A stretch of DNA of 64,000 bases from Rubrivivax sp. (GCA_020248915.1 JADCGP010000008.1:248001-312000); one strand, 5' to 3'. Shown: positions 35,981-45,254, counted from the stretch's first letter. A program made the numbers and translations. The notes: generated by a model from the sequence alone, not told the origin.

Positions 35981-36697
35981 TCAGCGCGCGGCGGCCAGCG
36001 ACCACCAGCGTTCGTAGATGCGGTCGGCCAGACGCTGCTGCGACGCAAGGTGACACAAGGTGTCCGACCGCATCGCCTCAGCGGTCTGCACGGTGCGCGG
36101 ATGCTCTTGCAGCGCCGCGAGATAGCGGCTTCCCTCGTCTGCACTCCAGCGCTCCAGCTTCTCCGCGTCGACCTCGACATGGAACTGCATCGCCAGGTGC
36201 GGCCCGATCGAGAACGCCTGATGCGGACAGGCGGCGCTGCCGGCCAGCAACACGCTGCCCAGGGGCAGGCCGAACGCCTCGTAGTGCCACTGATAGACCG
36301 GGCGCACGCCCGGCGCGCCGAGCCAGTCGCGGGCTTCGGGCCGGTCGGCCACCTCGAGCGCCTGCCAGCCGACCTCGGGCTCAGGGCTGCCGGTGACCGC
36401 GGCGCCGAGCGCCCGCGCCATCAACTGCCCGCCCAGGCAGTGGCCCAGCGTGGGAACGCCGTCCCGCAGGGCCTGCAGGAAGAGCGACTCGGCCCGACGC
36501 AGCGCCGGCAGCGGGTCGTTGGCGCTCATCTCGCCGCCGAGGATGGCCAGCGCTCCGAAGCCGTCGATCCGCTCCGGCAGGCTGTCGCCGCGACTGCTGT
36601 CGCGGACGTCGTGGGGCAGCGCCCGCTCGCGCAGCCAGGAGGCCAGGTAGGCCGGGCCATCGCCGCTGAGGTGCTGCAGGATCAGTACGGGCTTCAT
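35981..36697 (-). CDS. Class I glutamine amidotransferase-like protein
   Basis: 238 residues with the nucleophile in GHCLGGQ (Cys 87) and the rest of the triad in FHVEVD (His 173, Glu 175). ILGGEMSANDP resembles the oxyanion region of GMP synthase-like amidotransferases. Such stand-alone proteins often hydrolyse glutamyl amides; the real substrate is unknown. It is divergent from agmatinase by 120 bp and near the polyamine cluster, so a gamma-glutamyl substrate is possible (inference). Confidence 0.87.
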   Translation of the reverse strand: MKPVLILQHLSGDGPAYLASWLRERALPHDVRDSSRGDSLPERIDGFGALAILGGEMSANDPLPALRRAESLFLQALRDGVPTLGHCLGGQLMARALGAAVTGSPEPEVGWQALEVADRPEARDWLGAPGVRPVYQWHYEAFGLPLGSVLLAGSAACPHQAFSIGPHLAMQFHVEVDAEKLERWSADEGSRYLAALQEHPRTVQTAEAMRSDTLCHLASQQRLADRIYERWWSLAAAR

Positions 36698-36748
36698 GGG
36701 CTGAATGGACGTCGGCCGGCCGGGCGTCGGGGAGGTGACGGGGAGGTG

Positions 36749-36776
36749 TTGGAGCGGTGGCGCGCCTCACTATGAT
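36749..36776 (+). promoter_or_regulatory. Candidate sigma-70 promoter of agmatinase gene
   Basis: TTGGAG (36749-36754) and TATGAT (36771-36776) are separated by 16 bp and lie 42 bp before the ATG at 36818. The -10 matches consensus at five of six bases. Confidence 0.45.
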
Positions 36777-36817
36777 GCCCGCGGCCGGCAGCACGTCTCC
36801 TGCCGCGGACCTGATCG

Positions 36818-37744
36818 ATGACTTCCTTTGCGTTCCTGTCCCAGCACGCCTTCCTCAAGACCGCCACGCCGGCCGCGTCGGCCCGCTATGCGGTGGCCGG
36901 GGTGGCCTGGGACGGCGCAACCACCAATCGACCCGGGGCGCGCTTCGGCCCGTCGGCGATCCGCAGCGCCAGTCACATGCTGTGCGACGGAACGCACCCG
37001 TGGTTCGACACCACCCCGCTCGGGCACATCGCCGACGTCGGCGACCTGCCCTTGCCCAACACCTCGCTGCCGGCGATGCGCGCCGCGCTGGAACCGGCGG
37101 CCGAGGCGCTGCTGCACACCCACCACGTGGCATGGCTGGGCGGCGACCACTCGATCACGCTGTCGCTGCTGCGCGCCTACCGGCGCGTGCTCGGCCGGCC
37201 ACTGGCCGTCGTCCACTTCGACGCCCACTGCGACACCTGGCGCGACCACTTCGGCGAGCCGAGCGGCCACGGCACCTGGGTGTACGAGGCGATGCAGGAG
37301 GGCCTGGTCGTCGACGCCTGCTTCACCCAGGTCGGGATCCGCTCCGCGGGCGAACGCGCCGCGCGCGAGTACGTGCGCGACCGAGGTGGACTGATCTACA
37401 CCGCACGCGACCTGCGCGGCCGCGCCAGCCCCGAACAGCTGGCCCCGGTCATCGGCGCGGTGCGCGAGCGGCTGCGGGCGCACGGCGATCCGCCGGTCTA
37501 CCTGAGCCTGGACATCGACTGCCTCGATCCGGCGTTCGCCCCGGGCACCGGCACGCCCGAGCCCGGCGGCCTGGCCACCGAGCAGGTGCTGACGCTGCTG
37601 GAGGTCTGGGCAGACCTGCCCTTCGTCGGCATGGACTGCGTCGAGGTCGCGCCGGCCTACGACCACGCCGAGCTGACGAGCAACGCCGCCGCCCACCTGG
37701 TCTGGACCTACCTGTGCGGGCGCATCGCCCAGGACGCCGCCTGA
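36818..37744 (+). CDS. speB: Agmatinase
   Basis: 308 residues of the ureohydrolase fold. Manganese ligands are visible in GGDHS (His 111), FDAHCDT (Asp 135, His 137, Asp 139) and SLDIDCLDP (Asp 232, Asp 234). Length and the RFGPSAIR segment fit agmatinase, which converts agmatine to putrescine and urea; a guanidinobutyrase or related activity cannot be excluded. It lies just before the polyamine catabolic cluster and would supply its substrate. Confidence 0.88.
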   Translation: MTSFAFLSQHAFLKTATPAASARYAVAGVAWDGATTNRPGARFGPSAIRSASHMLCDGTHPWFDTTPLGHIADVGDLPLPNTSLPAMRAALEPAAEALLHTHHVAWLGGDHSITLSLLRAYRRVLGRPLAVVHFDAHCDTWRDHFGEPSGHGTWVYEAMQEGLVVDACFTQVGIRSAGERAAREYVRDRGGLIYTARDLRGRASPEQLAPVIGAVRERLRAHGDPPVYLSLDIDCLDPAFAPGTGTPEPGGLATEQVLTLLEVWADLPFVGMDCVEVAPAYDHAELTSNAAAHLVWTYLCGRIAQDAA

Positions 37745-38047
37745 CGCCGCAAGAGGACGGTCGAGCGTGCCGTCGCGCTCGCAGCGTGCCATGCGCGGCA
37801 AGGAGCCGCGAAGGACGCGGGAGGCGTCAGGGGAAGCGATGGTGGAGGCGATGGGGCCCGGACGGGAGTCCGGCGCGGCTCCGCCGCAGGTCTGGCGCGC
37901 CGCCCCCCGGACAGCTGGCGAGCGGCGACGCCGGGCTCGTCCGGAACATCCAGCGGATGCAGCAGGACCGCGGCTTGCTCGAGAACGACTCGCTGGATCT
38001 GGCGCCCTGCACGCGGCAAGCCCGCCGCCTGGCAGCGGGCCTCGTGC
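37745..38047. other. 303-bp gap between agmatinase and the Lrp-type gene
   Basis: No supported gene. Frames run through both strands but show neither a start with a ribosome binding site nor a recognisable motif. No clear terminator hairpin was seen. Confidence 0.45.
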
Positions 38048-38506
38048 TCAGAGCGGGATCGCCGTCGTCTTCTTGACGGTGCGCAGCACCAGCATCGAGT
38101 TGCTGCGCACGACGCCGGGCAGCCGCGGCAGCACCTCGGCGTGGAAGCGCTCCAGGTCCTCGGCATCGCGATAGAGGAAGCGCACGAGGTAGTCGTTGGT
38201 ACCCGCCACGTAGAAGCAGTCCAGGATCGCCGGCTCGGCCCGCACCGCGGCCTCGAAGGCATCGAGCCGCGCCGTCTGCGTGCTCTCTAGGTTGATGATC
38301 GTGAAGCTGGTGCCTGGCCGACCAATCGCCCGCGGGCTGAGCAGCGCGACGTAGGCCGCGATCACGCCCGCCTCCTCCAGTGCCTTCGTGCGCCGCAGGC
38401 ATGCCGAGGGAGACAGGTGAACGCGGGCGGCGAGGTCCTGGTTCGAGATGCGGCCCTCGGCCTGCAGGATCCCCAGGATGGCCTTGTCTATCGCATCCAG
38501 TTGCAT
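38048..38506 (-). CDS. Lrp/AsnC family transcriptional regulator
   Basis: 152 residues: helix-turn-helix LDAIDKAILGILQAEGRISN and DLAARVHLSPSACLRRTKALEEAGVI, followed by the RAM ligand domain with DCFYVAGTNDYLVRFL. Lrp-type regulators respond to amino acids or related amines. It is divergent from the first polyamine gene, with 176 bp between, and is the likely local regulator of the cluster and of itself; this is inferred from position. Confidence 0.9.
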   Translation of the reverse strand: MQLDAIDKAILGILQAEGRISNQDLAARVHLSPSACLRRTKALEEAGVIAAYVALLSPRAIGRPGTSFTIINLESTQTARLDAFEAAVRAEPAILDCFYVAGTNDYLVRFLYRDAEDLERFHAEVLPRLPGVVRSNSMLVLRTVKKTTAIPL

Positions 38507-38593
38507 GGTTGAACGCGCTCGCAGCATGAAGTTGCGGGCGATTCGTCGATTCTCGCATCCAATTGCTCGACCAAGGGCGAACCCGCACTCGCT

Positions 38594-38609
38594 TGGCAAG
38601 CCCATTGCG
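38594..38609 (+). promoter_or_regulatory. Strong candidate sigma-54 (RpoN) promoter of the polyamine cluster
   Basis: TGGCAAGCCCATTGCG at 38594-38609 matches the -24/-12 consensus TGGCACG-N4-TTGCW at all but two fixed positions, with the GG and GC exactly 10 bp apart. Transcription would start near 38620, about 63 nt before the ATG at 38683, which has its own CCAGGAG ribosome binding site. No clear NtrC-type site was recognised upstream. Confidence 0.6.
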
Positions 38610-38682
38610 CCCTGTCGCGCCTAGACTGCGAAGCTGTGGCGTCGAGCGTCGTGCTGCGCGCCGCACCCCACCAGGAGACGCC

Positions 38683-40038
38683 ATGAACAAGGCCATCGAC
38701 CCCGCCCTGATGCAGGCCGCCGAAGCCACCGGCAGCCTCGGGATGGACGCCTACTGGATGCCGTTCACCGCGAACCGCGCATTCAAGAAGGCGCCCCGGC
38801 TGCTGCAGCGTGCCGAGGGCATGCACTACTGGGACACCAGTGGCCGTCAGGTGCTCGACGGCGTCGCCGGGCTGTGGTGCGTCAATGCCGGCCACGCCAG
38901 GACGCGCATCACCCGGGCGATCCAGGAGCAGGCTGCGGAGATGGACTTCGCGCCGCCCTTCCAGATGGGCCACCCGAAGGCGTTCGAGCTGGCCGAGCGC
39001 GTGGCCGCGCTGGCGCCGGCGGGCATGAACAAGGTCTTCTTCGTCAACTCGGGCTCCGAGGCGGTGGAGACCGCGCTCAAGATGGCGATCGCCTACCACC
39101 GCGTGCGCGGGGATGCGTCGCGCACGAGACTGATCGGACGCGAGCGCGGCTACCACGGCGTCAACTTCGGCGGCATCTCCGTGGGCGGCATGGTCGCCAA
39201 CCGCAAGCACTTCGGCACCCTGCTCGGTGGCGTCGATCACATCCGTCACACCCACGACCCGGCGCGCAACGCGTTCAGCCGCGGGCAGCCGGCCCACGGA
39301 GCCGAACTGGCCGACGACCTGGAGCGGCTGGTGGCGCTGCACGACGCCAGCACGATCGCGGCCGTGATCGTCGAGCCGGTGGCCGGATCGACCGGCGTGC
39401 TGGTGCCGCCCCAGGGCTACCTGCAGCGCCTGCGCGAGATCTGCGACAAGCACGGCATCCTGCTGATCTTCGACGAGGTCATCACCGGCTTCGGCCGCAC
39501 CGGCAACCCGTTCGGCGCCCAGACCTTCGGCGTGACCCCGGACATGATCACCTGCGCCAAGGGCCTGACCAACGGCGCGGTGCCGATGGGCGCCGTGATC
39601 GCGCGTCAGCACATCCACGACGCGTTCATGAACGGGCCCGAGCACCTGATCGAGTTCTTCCACGGCTACACCTATTCGGCACATCCGCTCGCCTGCGCGG
39701 CGGGCCTGGCGACCTTGGCCACCTACGCCGAGGACGGCCTGCTCACCCGGGCGCGCTCGATGGAGGGCTACTTCGCCGATGCGGTGCACTCGCTGAAGGG
39801 CGAGCCGAACGTGATCGACGTGCGCAACTTCGGGCTCGTGGCCGGCATCGAGCTGGCGCCGCTGCCCGGTGAGCCGGCAAGGCGCGCCTTCGGCGTCTTC
39901 CTGGACTGCTGGCAGCACGGCACGATGATCCGCACCACTGGCGACACGATCGCGCTGTCGCCGCCGCTGATCATCGAGCGCCATCACGTGGATCAGCTGG
40001 TCGACACCGTGCGCGCGGCCATCCGCCGCGCCGCCTGA
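38683..40038 (+). CDS. Class III aminotransferase (omega-amino acid/polyamine:pyruvate type)
   Basis: 451 residues. PLP Lys 293 is in CAKGLTNGAVPMGA; Asp 264 in FDEVITGFGRTG contacts the pyridine nitrogen; NSGSEAVETALK (122-133) binds phosphate. It starts with AYWMPFTANR, as in beta-alanine/omega-amino acid:pyruvate transaminases. In this cluster it most likely deaminates putrescine or a related terminal amine with pyruvate. ATG 38683 has CCAGGAG upstream. Confidence 0.9.
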   Translation: MNKAIDPALMQAAEATGSLGMDAYWMPFTANRAFKKAPRLLQRAEGMHYWDTSGRQVLDGVAGLWCVNAGHARTRITRAIQEQAAEMDFAPPFQMGHPKAFELAERVAALAPAGMNKVFFVNSGSEAVETALKMAIAYHRVRGDASRTRLIGRERGYHGVNFGGISVGGMVANRKHFGTLLGGVDHIRHTHDPARNAFSRGQPAHGAELADDLERLVALHDASTIAAVIVEPVAGSTGVLVPPQGYLQRLREICDKHGILLIFDEVITGFGRTGNPFGAQTFGVTPDMITCAKGLTNGAVPMGAVIARQHIHDAFMNGPEHLIEFFHGYTYSAHPLACAAGLATLATYAEDGLLTRARSMEGYFADAVHSLKGEPNVIDVRNFGLVAGIELAPLPGEPARRAFGVFLDCWQHGTMIRTTGDTIALSPPLIIERHHVDQLVDTVRAAIRRAA

Positions 40039-40079
40039 ACGGAGGAGCGCGCCCGCAGCCTGCAGATCGGCCCGACGAT

Positions 40080-40139
40080 GCCGGCCTCCTGCGGCCGGCA
40101 CGCGCGGGGACGCCCCGGTCCGCTGCCCGCGGGCAGCGG
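40080..40139. repeat. Two strong intercistronic inverted repeats before puuB
   Basis: GCCGGCC and GGCCGGC (40080-40086 and 40093-40099) flank a 6-nt loop, and CCGCTGCCCGCGGGCAGCGG (40120-40139) is a perfect 20-bp palindrome. They lie in the 186-bp gap between the first aminotransferase and puuB and could affect mRNA stability or read-through. Confidence 0.4.
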
Positions 40140-40224
40140 CTTCGAGCGGGAGGTCCGCGCCCGCGAGGCGTCCGCCGCCCCGGCAGCGCGCTTTCCCACC
40201 CCGGTCGCCTGCGCGCGTCCCGAC

Positions 40225-41550
40225 ATGTTCCCGCTGGACACCGACCTCGGCCTCGCGCGCGACTCGTACTACGCCGCGACGGCGCGGCGCGACCGCTCCT
40301 GGCCCGCGCTCGAGGGCTCGGCCCGCTGCGACGTGGCCGTGGTCGGCGGCGGGCTCGCGGGGCTGTCGGCCGCGCTGGACCTGCGACGGCGCGGGCTGGA
40401 CGTCGTGCTGCTCGAGGGCCGCGAGGTCGGCTTCGGGGCGAGCGGGCGCAACGGCGGCCAGGCGATCCACGGCCTGGCCTGCGACCAGGAGGTGATCGAG
40501 CGGCAGCTCGGACACGGCGCCGCGCGGCAGGTGTGGGACATGACGATCGAGGCGCTGGACCTGCTGCGCGAGCGCATCGCCGAGCACGGCATCGCCTGCG
40601 ACTGGCGCGACGGCTACCTTGGCCTCGCCGTCGGGGCCGGCAAGGGGGCCCGGCTGGCGGCCTGGGCCGACCGCACCGAGCGCCTCTACGGCTATCCGCT
40701 GGAGCGCATCGCGCCGGCCGAGGTCGGCCGCTGGATCGCCAGCCCCCGCTTCCACAGCGGGGTGCACGACCCGCGCTCCGGGCACTTGCACCCGCTGAAG
40801 TACGCGCTCGGCCTGGCGCAGGCCGCGGCGGCGGCCGGCGTGCGCATCCACGAGCGCACGCCGGTCGACGCCCTGCACCAGGGTGAAGGCGTGACCCTTC
40901 ACGCCGGCACGGCCACGGTCCACGCCCGCCAGGCGCTGCTGGCCGGCAACGTGTACCTGCACGCCGGGCGCGCGCCCCTGGTGCCGGCGCTGGCGCCGCG
41001 GGTGATGCCGGTGGGCACCTACCTGGTCTGCACCCGGCCGCTGGACGCCGCCACCCACGCTGCGCTGGTGCCCGGCGGCCGCGCCGTCTGCGACACCAAC
41101 TTCGTGCTCGACTACTTCCGCCCCACCCCCGACCGCCGCATGCTCTACGGAGGGCGCGTCAGCTACAGCACCGCGACGCCGCGCGCGATGGCCGCCGGGC
41201 TGCGGGCGCGGATGGTGCGCACGTTCCCGCAACTGGCCGCGGCCGAGGTCGAGTTCGCCTGGGGCGGCTTCGTCGACATCACGATGAACCGCGCGCCCGA
41301 CTTCGGGCGCCTGCCGGCCCCGCCGGGCCGGACCCCGGCCGTCTACTACCTGCAGGGCTTTTCCGGCCACGGGCTGGCGCTCACCGGGCTGGCGGGCCGG
41401 CTGGCGGCCGAGGCGATGACCGGCGACGCCGGCCGCTTCGACGTCTTCGCCAGGCTGCGGCATCGCGACTTCCCGGGCGGTGCCGCGCTGCGCATGCCGG
41501 CGCTCGTGCTCGGGATGGCGTGGTACCGATTGCGGGATATGCTCGGGTGA
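40225..41550 (+). CDS. puuB: Gamma-glutamylputrescine oxidase PuuB-like
   Basis: 441 residues with FAD-binding VVGGGLAGLSAALDL (39-53), GFGASGRNGGQAIHG (typical of PuuB/OrdL-like enzymes), and C-terminal YLQGFSGHGLALTGLAG. The E. coli enzyme oxidises gamma-glutamylputrescine to the aldehyde and H2O2. ATG 40225 is chosen because upstream in-frame sequence is Ala/Arg-rich and unlike the family. The next gene starts with a GTGA overlap. Position beside puuD and puuA supports the call. Confidence 0.9.
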   Translation: MFPLDTDLGLARDSYYAATARRDRSWPALEGSARCDVAVVGGGLAGLSAALDLRRRGLDVVLLEGREVGFGASGRNGGQAIHGLACDQEVIERQLGHGAARQVWDMTIEALDLLRERIAEHGIACDWRDGYLGLAVGAGKGARLAAWADRTERLYGYPLERIAPAEVGRWIASPRFHSGVHDPRSGHLHPLKYALGLAQAAAAAGVRIHERTPVDALHQGEGVTLHAGTATVHARQALLAGNVYLHAGRAPLVPALAPRVMPVGTYLVCTRPLDAATHAALVPGGRAVCDTNFVLDYFRPTPDRRMLYGGRVSYSTATPRAMAAGLRARMVRTFPQLAAAEVEFAWGGFVDITMNRAPDFGRLPAPPGRTPAVYYLQGFSGHGLALTGLAGRLAAEAMTGDAGRFDVFARLRHRDFPGGAALRMPALVLGMAWYRLRDMLG

Positions 41551-42329
41551 GTCCCATGCGCGCCGACCTGCCCGTCGTCCTCGTCCCGGCCTGCAACACC
41601 ACGCTCGGCGGGCACCCGTTCCACGTCGCCGGCCGCAAGTACGTCGAGGCGGTGCGACTCGCTGGCGCGCTGCCGCTGGTGGTGCCGCGGCTCGTGCCTG
41701 GCGAGGTCGAGACAGCGCTCGCGCTTTGCCACGGGGTGCTGCTGACGGGCTCGCCGAGCAACGTGCACCCCTCGCACTTCGACGAGCCGGTGCAGGACCC
41801 CGACCTGCCGCTGGACTCCGAGCGCGACGCCTGGGTGCTGCCACTGATCCGCGTGGCGCTGGCGCGCGGGCTGCCGATGCTGGCCATCTGCCGGGGCACG
41901 CAGGAGGTCAACGTGGCGCTCGGCGGCTCGCTGCACCAGGCGGTGCAGGACGTGCCCGGCCACCGCGACCACCGCGCCGACCGCAGCGCGCCGATCGACG
42001 TGCAGTACGGGCCTTCGCACGAAGTCGTCGTGCAGCCCGGCGGCCGGCTCGAGGCGATCGTCGGCAGCGGCCGCCTGAGCGTCAACTCCGTCCACGGCCA
42101 GGGGGTCAAGCGGCTGGCCGACGGCCTGCGCGTCGAGGCCACCGCGCCCGATGGCCTCGTCGAGGCGTTCAGCCTGCCCGACGCGCCCGGGTTCAACCTC
42201 TGCCTGCAGTGGCACCCCGAGTGGCTGGCCGAGCGCAACCCCGTGTCGCGCCGCCTGTTCGAGGCCTTCGGCGCCGCGGTGCGGCAGTACCGGGACCGCG
42301 TGCGCGGCCCCTTGCCAGCAGCCGCCTGA
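41547..42329 (+). CDS. puuD: Gamma-glutamyl-GABA hydrolase PuuD-like
   Basis: 260 residues of peptidase C26. The nucleophile is Cys 115 in AICRGTQEVNVALGGSLHQ and the His is in LQWHPEW, with VLLTGSPSNVHPSHF earlier. It releases glutamate from gamma-glutamyl-GABA, the last step of the Puu route. GTG 41547 overlaps the puuB stop; ATG 41556 is an alternative. Encoded between puuB and puuA. Confidence 0.92.
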   Translation: MSPMRADLPVVLVPACNTTLGGHPFHVAGRKYVEAVRLAGALPLVVPRLVPGEVETALALCHGVLLTGSPSNVHPSHFDEPVQDPDLPLDSERDAWVLPLIRVALARGLPMLAICRGTQEVNVALGGSLHQAVQDVPGHRDHRADRSAPIDVQYGPSHEVVVQPGGRLEAIVGSGRLSVNSVHGQGVKRLADGLRVEATAPDGLVEAFSLPDAPGFNLCLQWHPEWLAERNPVSRRLFEAFGAAVRQYRDRVRGPLPAAA

Positions 42330-42363
42330 TCGCCGGTGGCCCGGCCACCTGCCCGCGCACCCT

Positions 42364-42382
42364 GCCTGCCCGCCCGGCAGGC
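42364..42382. other. Hairpin between puuD and puuA
   Basis: GCCTGCC and GGCAGGC form a perfect 7-bp stem with a 5-nt loop in the 164-bp gap. No T tract follows, so it is unlikely to be a full terminator. Confidence 0.3.
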
Positions 42383-42493
42383 GTCCGGGCAGACCGGCCG
42401 GGCCGGCACCGGCGAGCCGCCGAGCAGCCCGGCAACACGGGCGGACTCCAGCCCGCAGAGCAAGACCCCGCACCCTTCCGACACGGCCCCACG

Positions 42494-43861
42494 ATGAACA
42501 GCAAAGCCCACTTCACCTTCAGCGAACTCGAGAACTGGCTCAACGAACGCCGCGTCACCGAAATCGAGTGCCTCGTGCCCGACCTGACCGGCGTGGCGCG
42601 CGGCAAGATCCTCCCGCGCGAGAAGTTCAAGGAGGACCGCGGCATGCGGCTGCCGGAGGTCGTCGTCGCGATGGGCGTGACCGGCGTGCTGCCCGAGGAA
42701 GGGCCGTACTACGACGTCATCAGCCCGACCGACCACGACATGCACCTGCGCCCCGATCCGAGCACGGTGCGCATCGTCCCGTGGGCGGCCGACCCGACCG
42801 CGCAGGTCATCCACGACTGCTACGACCGCGAGGGCCGGCTGGTGCCGTACGCGCCGCGCAGCGTGCTGCGGCGCGTGTGCGAGCTGTACGACGCCCGCGG
42901 CTGGGCGCCGGTGGTCGCGCCCGAGCTCGAGTTCTACCTGGTGGCCCGCAACACCGACCCCGACGTGCCGCTGAAGCCGCCGATCGGCCGCAGCGGCCGC
43001 AGCGAGACGTCGCGCCAGGCCTACTCGATCGACGCGGTCAACGAATTCGACCCGCTGTTCGAGGACGTCTACGCCTACTGCGAGAAGATGGAGCTCAACG
43101 TCGACACGCTGATCCACGAGATCGGCGCAGGCCAGATGGAGATCAACTTCTTCCACGACCATCCGCTGGGGCTGGCCGACGAGGTGTTCCTGTTCAAGCG
43201 CACGGTGCGCGAGGCGGCGCTGCGCCACGACATGTTCGCCACCTTCATGGCCAAGCCGATCGCTGGCGAGCCGGGCAGCGCGATGCACGTGCACCAGAGC
43301 GTCGTCGACAAGGCCAGCGGCCGCAACATCTTCAGCAACGAGGACGGCAGCCCGAGCCGCGAGTTCTTCTGGTTCATCGGCGGGCTGCAGAAGTACATCC
43401 CGACGGCGATGGCGCTGTTCGCACCGTACGTCAACAGCTACCGGCGCCTGGCTCGGTTCACGGCCGCCCCGATCAACATCCAGTGGGGCACCGACAACCG
43501 CACGGTGGGCATCCGCAGCCCGGTGGCGCCGCCCGCGGCGCGACGGATCGAGAACCGCGTGATCGGTGCCGACGCCAACCCCTACGTGGCGCTGGCCGCC
43601 ACGCTGGCCTGCGGCTGGCTGGGCATCCAGGAGCGCATCGAGCCGAGCCCGGAGTGCAAGGGCGACGCCTACCTCGGCGAGTACCAGCTGCCGCGCAGCC
43701 TCGGCGAGGCCCTGCACCTGCTGCGCGAGGACAAGGCCCTGGCCGAGGTGCTCGGGCGCGGCTTCGTGACCGTGTACTCCGAGATCAAGGAGGTGGAGTA
43801 CGCCGAGTTCATGAAGGTGATCTCGCCCTGGGAGCGCGAGCATCTCCTGCTTCACGTCTGA
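42494..43861 (+). CDS. puuA: Gamma-glutamylputrescine synthetase PuuA-like
   Basis: 455 residues of the glutamine synthetase fold: PELEFYLVARNTDPD, HEIGAGQMEINFFHDHPL, AGEPGSAMHVHQSV (metal and ATP ligands), NSYRRL and GADANPYVALAATL. It lacks the adenylylation loop tyrosine segment of GlnA and resembles PuuA, which ligates glutamate to putrescine. ATG 42494. It follows puuD and precedes the second aminotransferase by 13 bp. A wider polyamine specificity is possible. Confidence 0.9.
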   Translation: MNSKAHFTFSELENWLNERRVTEIECLVPDLTGVARGKILPREKFKEDRGMRLPEVVVAMGVTGVLPEEGPYYDVISPTDHDMHLRPDPSTVRIVPWAADPTAQVIHDCYDREGRLVPYAPRSVLRRVCELYDARGWAPVVAPELEFYLVARNTDPDVPLKPPIGRSGRSETSRQAYSIDAVNEFDPLFEDVYAYCEKMELNVDTLIHEIGAGQMEINFFHDHPLGLADEVFLFKRTVREAALRHDMFATFMAKPIAGEPGSAMHVHQSVVDKASGRNIFSNEDGSPSREFFWFIGGLQKYIPTAMALFAPYVNSYRRLARFTAAPINIQWGTDNRTVGIRSPVAPPAARRIENRVIGADANPYVALAATLACGWLGIQERIEPSPECKGDAYLGEYQLPRSLGEALHLLREDKALAEVLGRGFVTVYSEIKEVEYAEFMKVISPWEREHLLLHV

Positions 43862-43874
43862 CGGAGCCGATGCG

Positions 43875-45254
43875 ATGAGGACCACCCGTGACTGGCAGGA
43901 CGCCGACGCGCGCCACTTCCTGCACCCCTTCACCGACTTCCGCAGCCTGGCCCGCAAGGGCGCCCGCGTGATCACGCGCGCCGACGGCATCCACCTCTGG
44001 GACAGCGACGGCCACCGCATCCTCGACGCCATGAGCGGGCTGTGGTGCGTCAACGTCGGCTACGGTCAGCGCGCGCTCGTGGACGCGGCCACGCGCCAGC
44101 TCTCCGAGCTGCCCTTCTACAACGCCTTCTTCCAGACGGCCACGCCGCCCGCGATCGAGCTGGCCGAGCTGCTCGCGGAGGTCACGCCGCCGCAGTTCGA
44201 GCACGTGTTCTTCACCGGCTCGGGCTCGGAGGGCAACGACACCGTGGTGCGGATGGTGCGCCGCTACTGGGACCTGCTCGGCGAGCCCGGGCGTGACGTC
44301 ATCATCAGCCGCCGCAACGCCTACCACGGCAGCACGATGGCCGGCGCATCGCTGGGCGGCATGAGCGGCATGCACGCGCAGGGCGGGCTGCCGATCCCTG
44401 GCATCGTGCACATCGAGCAGCCGTACTGGTGGGCCCACGGCCGGCCCCACGGCTGGAGCCGCGACGAGTTCGGGCTGGTGGCCGCCCGCTGGCTCGAGCA
44501 GGAGATCCTGCGCCTCGGGCCGGAGAAGGTGGCCGCCTTCATCGGCGAGCCGGTGCAGGGCGCCGGCGGCGTGATCGTCCCGCCGGCCACCTACTGGCCC
44601 GAGGTGCAGCGCGTCTGCGACCGCTACGGCGTGCTGCTGGTCAGCGACGAGGTGATCTGCGGCTTCGGGCGCACCGGCCGCTGGTTCGGCTGCGAGACGA
44701 TGGGCACCCGGCCCGACCTGATGACCTTCGCCAAGGGCGTGACCAGCGGCTACGTGCCGCTGGGCGGCGTGATGGTCGGGGAGCGGGTCGCGCGCGTGCT
44801 GATCGAGCGCGGCGGCGAGTTCGCGCACGGCTACACCTACAGCGGCCACCCCGTGGCCTGCGCGGTCGGGCTGGCCAACGTGCGCCTGATCCGTGACCTG
44901 GGCCTGGTCGAGCACGTGGCCAACGACGTCGGGCCATACCTGGCGCAGGCCTACGCCGATCTGGCAGGGCACCCGCTGGTGGGCGAGGCCGAGACCTGCG
45001 GGCTGATGGGGGCACTGCTGCTGGTCCGCGACAAGGCCACCGGCGCCGCGTTCGACCCGGCCTGGGAGGCGGGCATGGTCTGCCGCGGCCACTGCTTCCG
45101 CGAGGGCCTGATCATGCGCGCGGTGGGCGACCGGATGATCATCGCGCCTCCGTTGGTCATCACGCGGACTCAGATCGACGAGATGGTTGCTCTGATCCGG
45201 CGCTGCCTCGACCTGACGCTGGCCGACGCCCGCGCTGCCGGGCAGCTCGGCTGA
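43875..45254 (+). CDS. Class III aminotransferase, putrescine/SpuC-like
   Basis: 459 residues with TGSGSEGNDTVVRMVRRYW (114-132), Asp 258 in VSDEVICGFGRTG and PLP Lys 287 in TFAKGVTSGYVPLGG. The HPFTDFRSLARKGARVI start and NAFFQTATPP segment resemble SpuC-like putrescine:pyruvate or related omega transaminases. It is distinct from the paralogue at 38683-40038, which differs around the active-site entrance. Both sit in one cluster, so they may use different amines. Confidence 0.9.
   Translation: MRTTRDWQDADARHFLHPFTDFRSLARKGARVITRADGIHLWDSDGHRILDAMSGLWCVNVGYGQRALVDAATRQLSELPFYNAFFQTATPPAIELAELLAEVTPPQFEHVFFTGSGSEGNDTVVRMVRRYWDLLGEPGRDVIISRRNAYHGSTMAGASLGGMSGMHAQGGLPIPGIVHIEQPYWWAHGRPHGWSRDEFGLVAARWLEQEILRLGPEKVAAFIGEPVQGAGGVIVPPATYWPEVQRVCDRYGVLLVSDEVICGFGRTGRWFGCETMGTRPDLMTFAKGVTSGYVPLGGVMVGERVARVLIERGGEFAHGYTYSGHPVACAVGLANVRLIRDLGLVEHVANDVGPYLAQAYADLAGHPLVGEAETCGLMGALLLVRDKATGAAFDPAWEAGMVCRGHCFREGLIMRAVGDRMIIAPPLVITRTQIDEMVALIRRCLDLTLADARAAGQLG

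Noticed and set aside
40078..40224. N-terminal extension of PuuB from ATG 40078
   Set aside because: The added 49 residues are Arg/Ala-rich, unlike the family, and the segment contains perfect hairpins typical of non-coding DNA.
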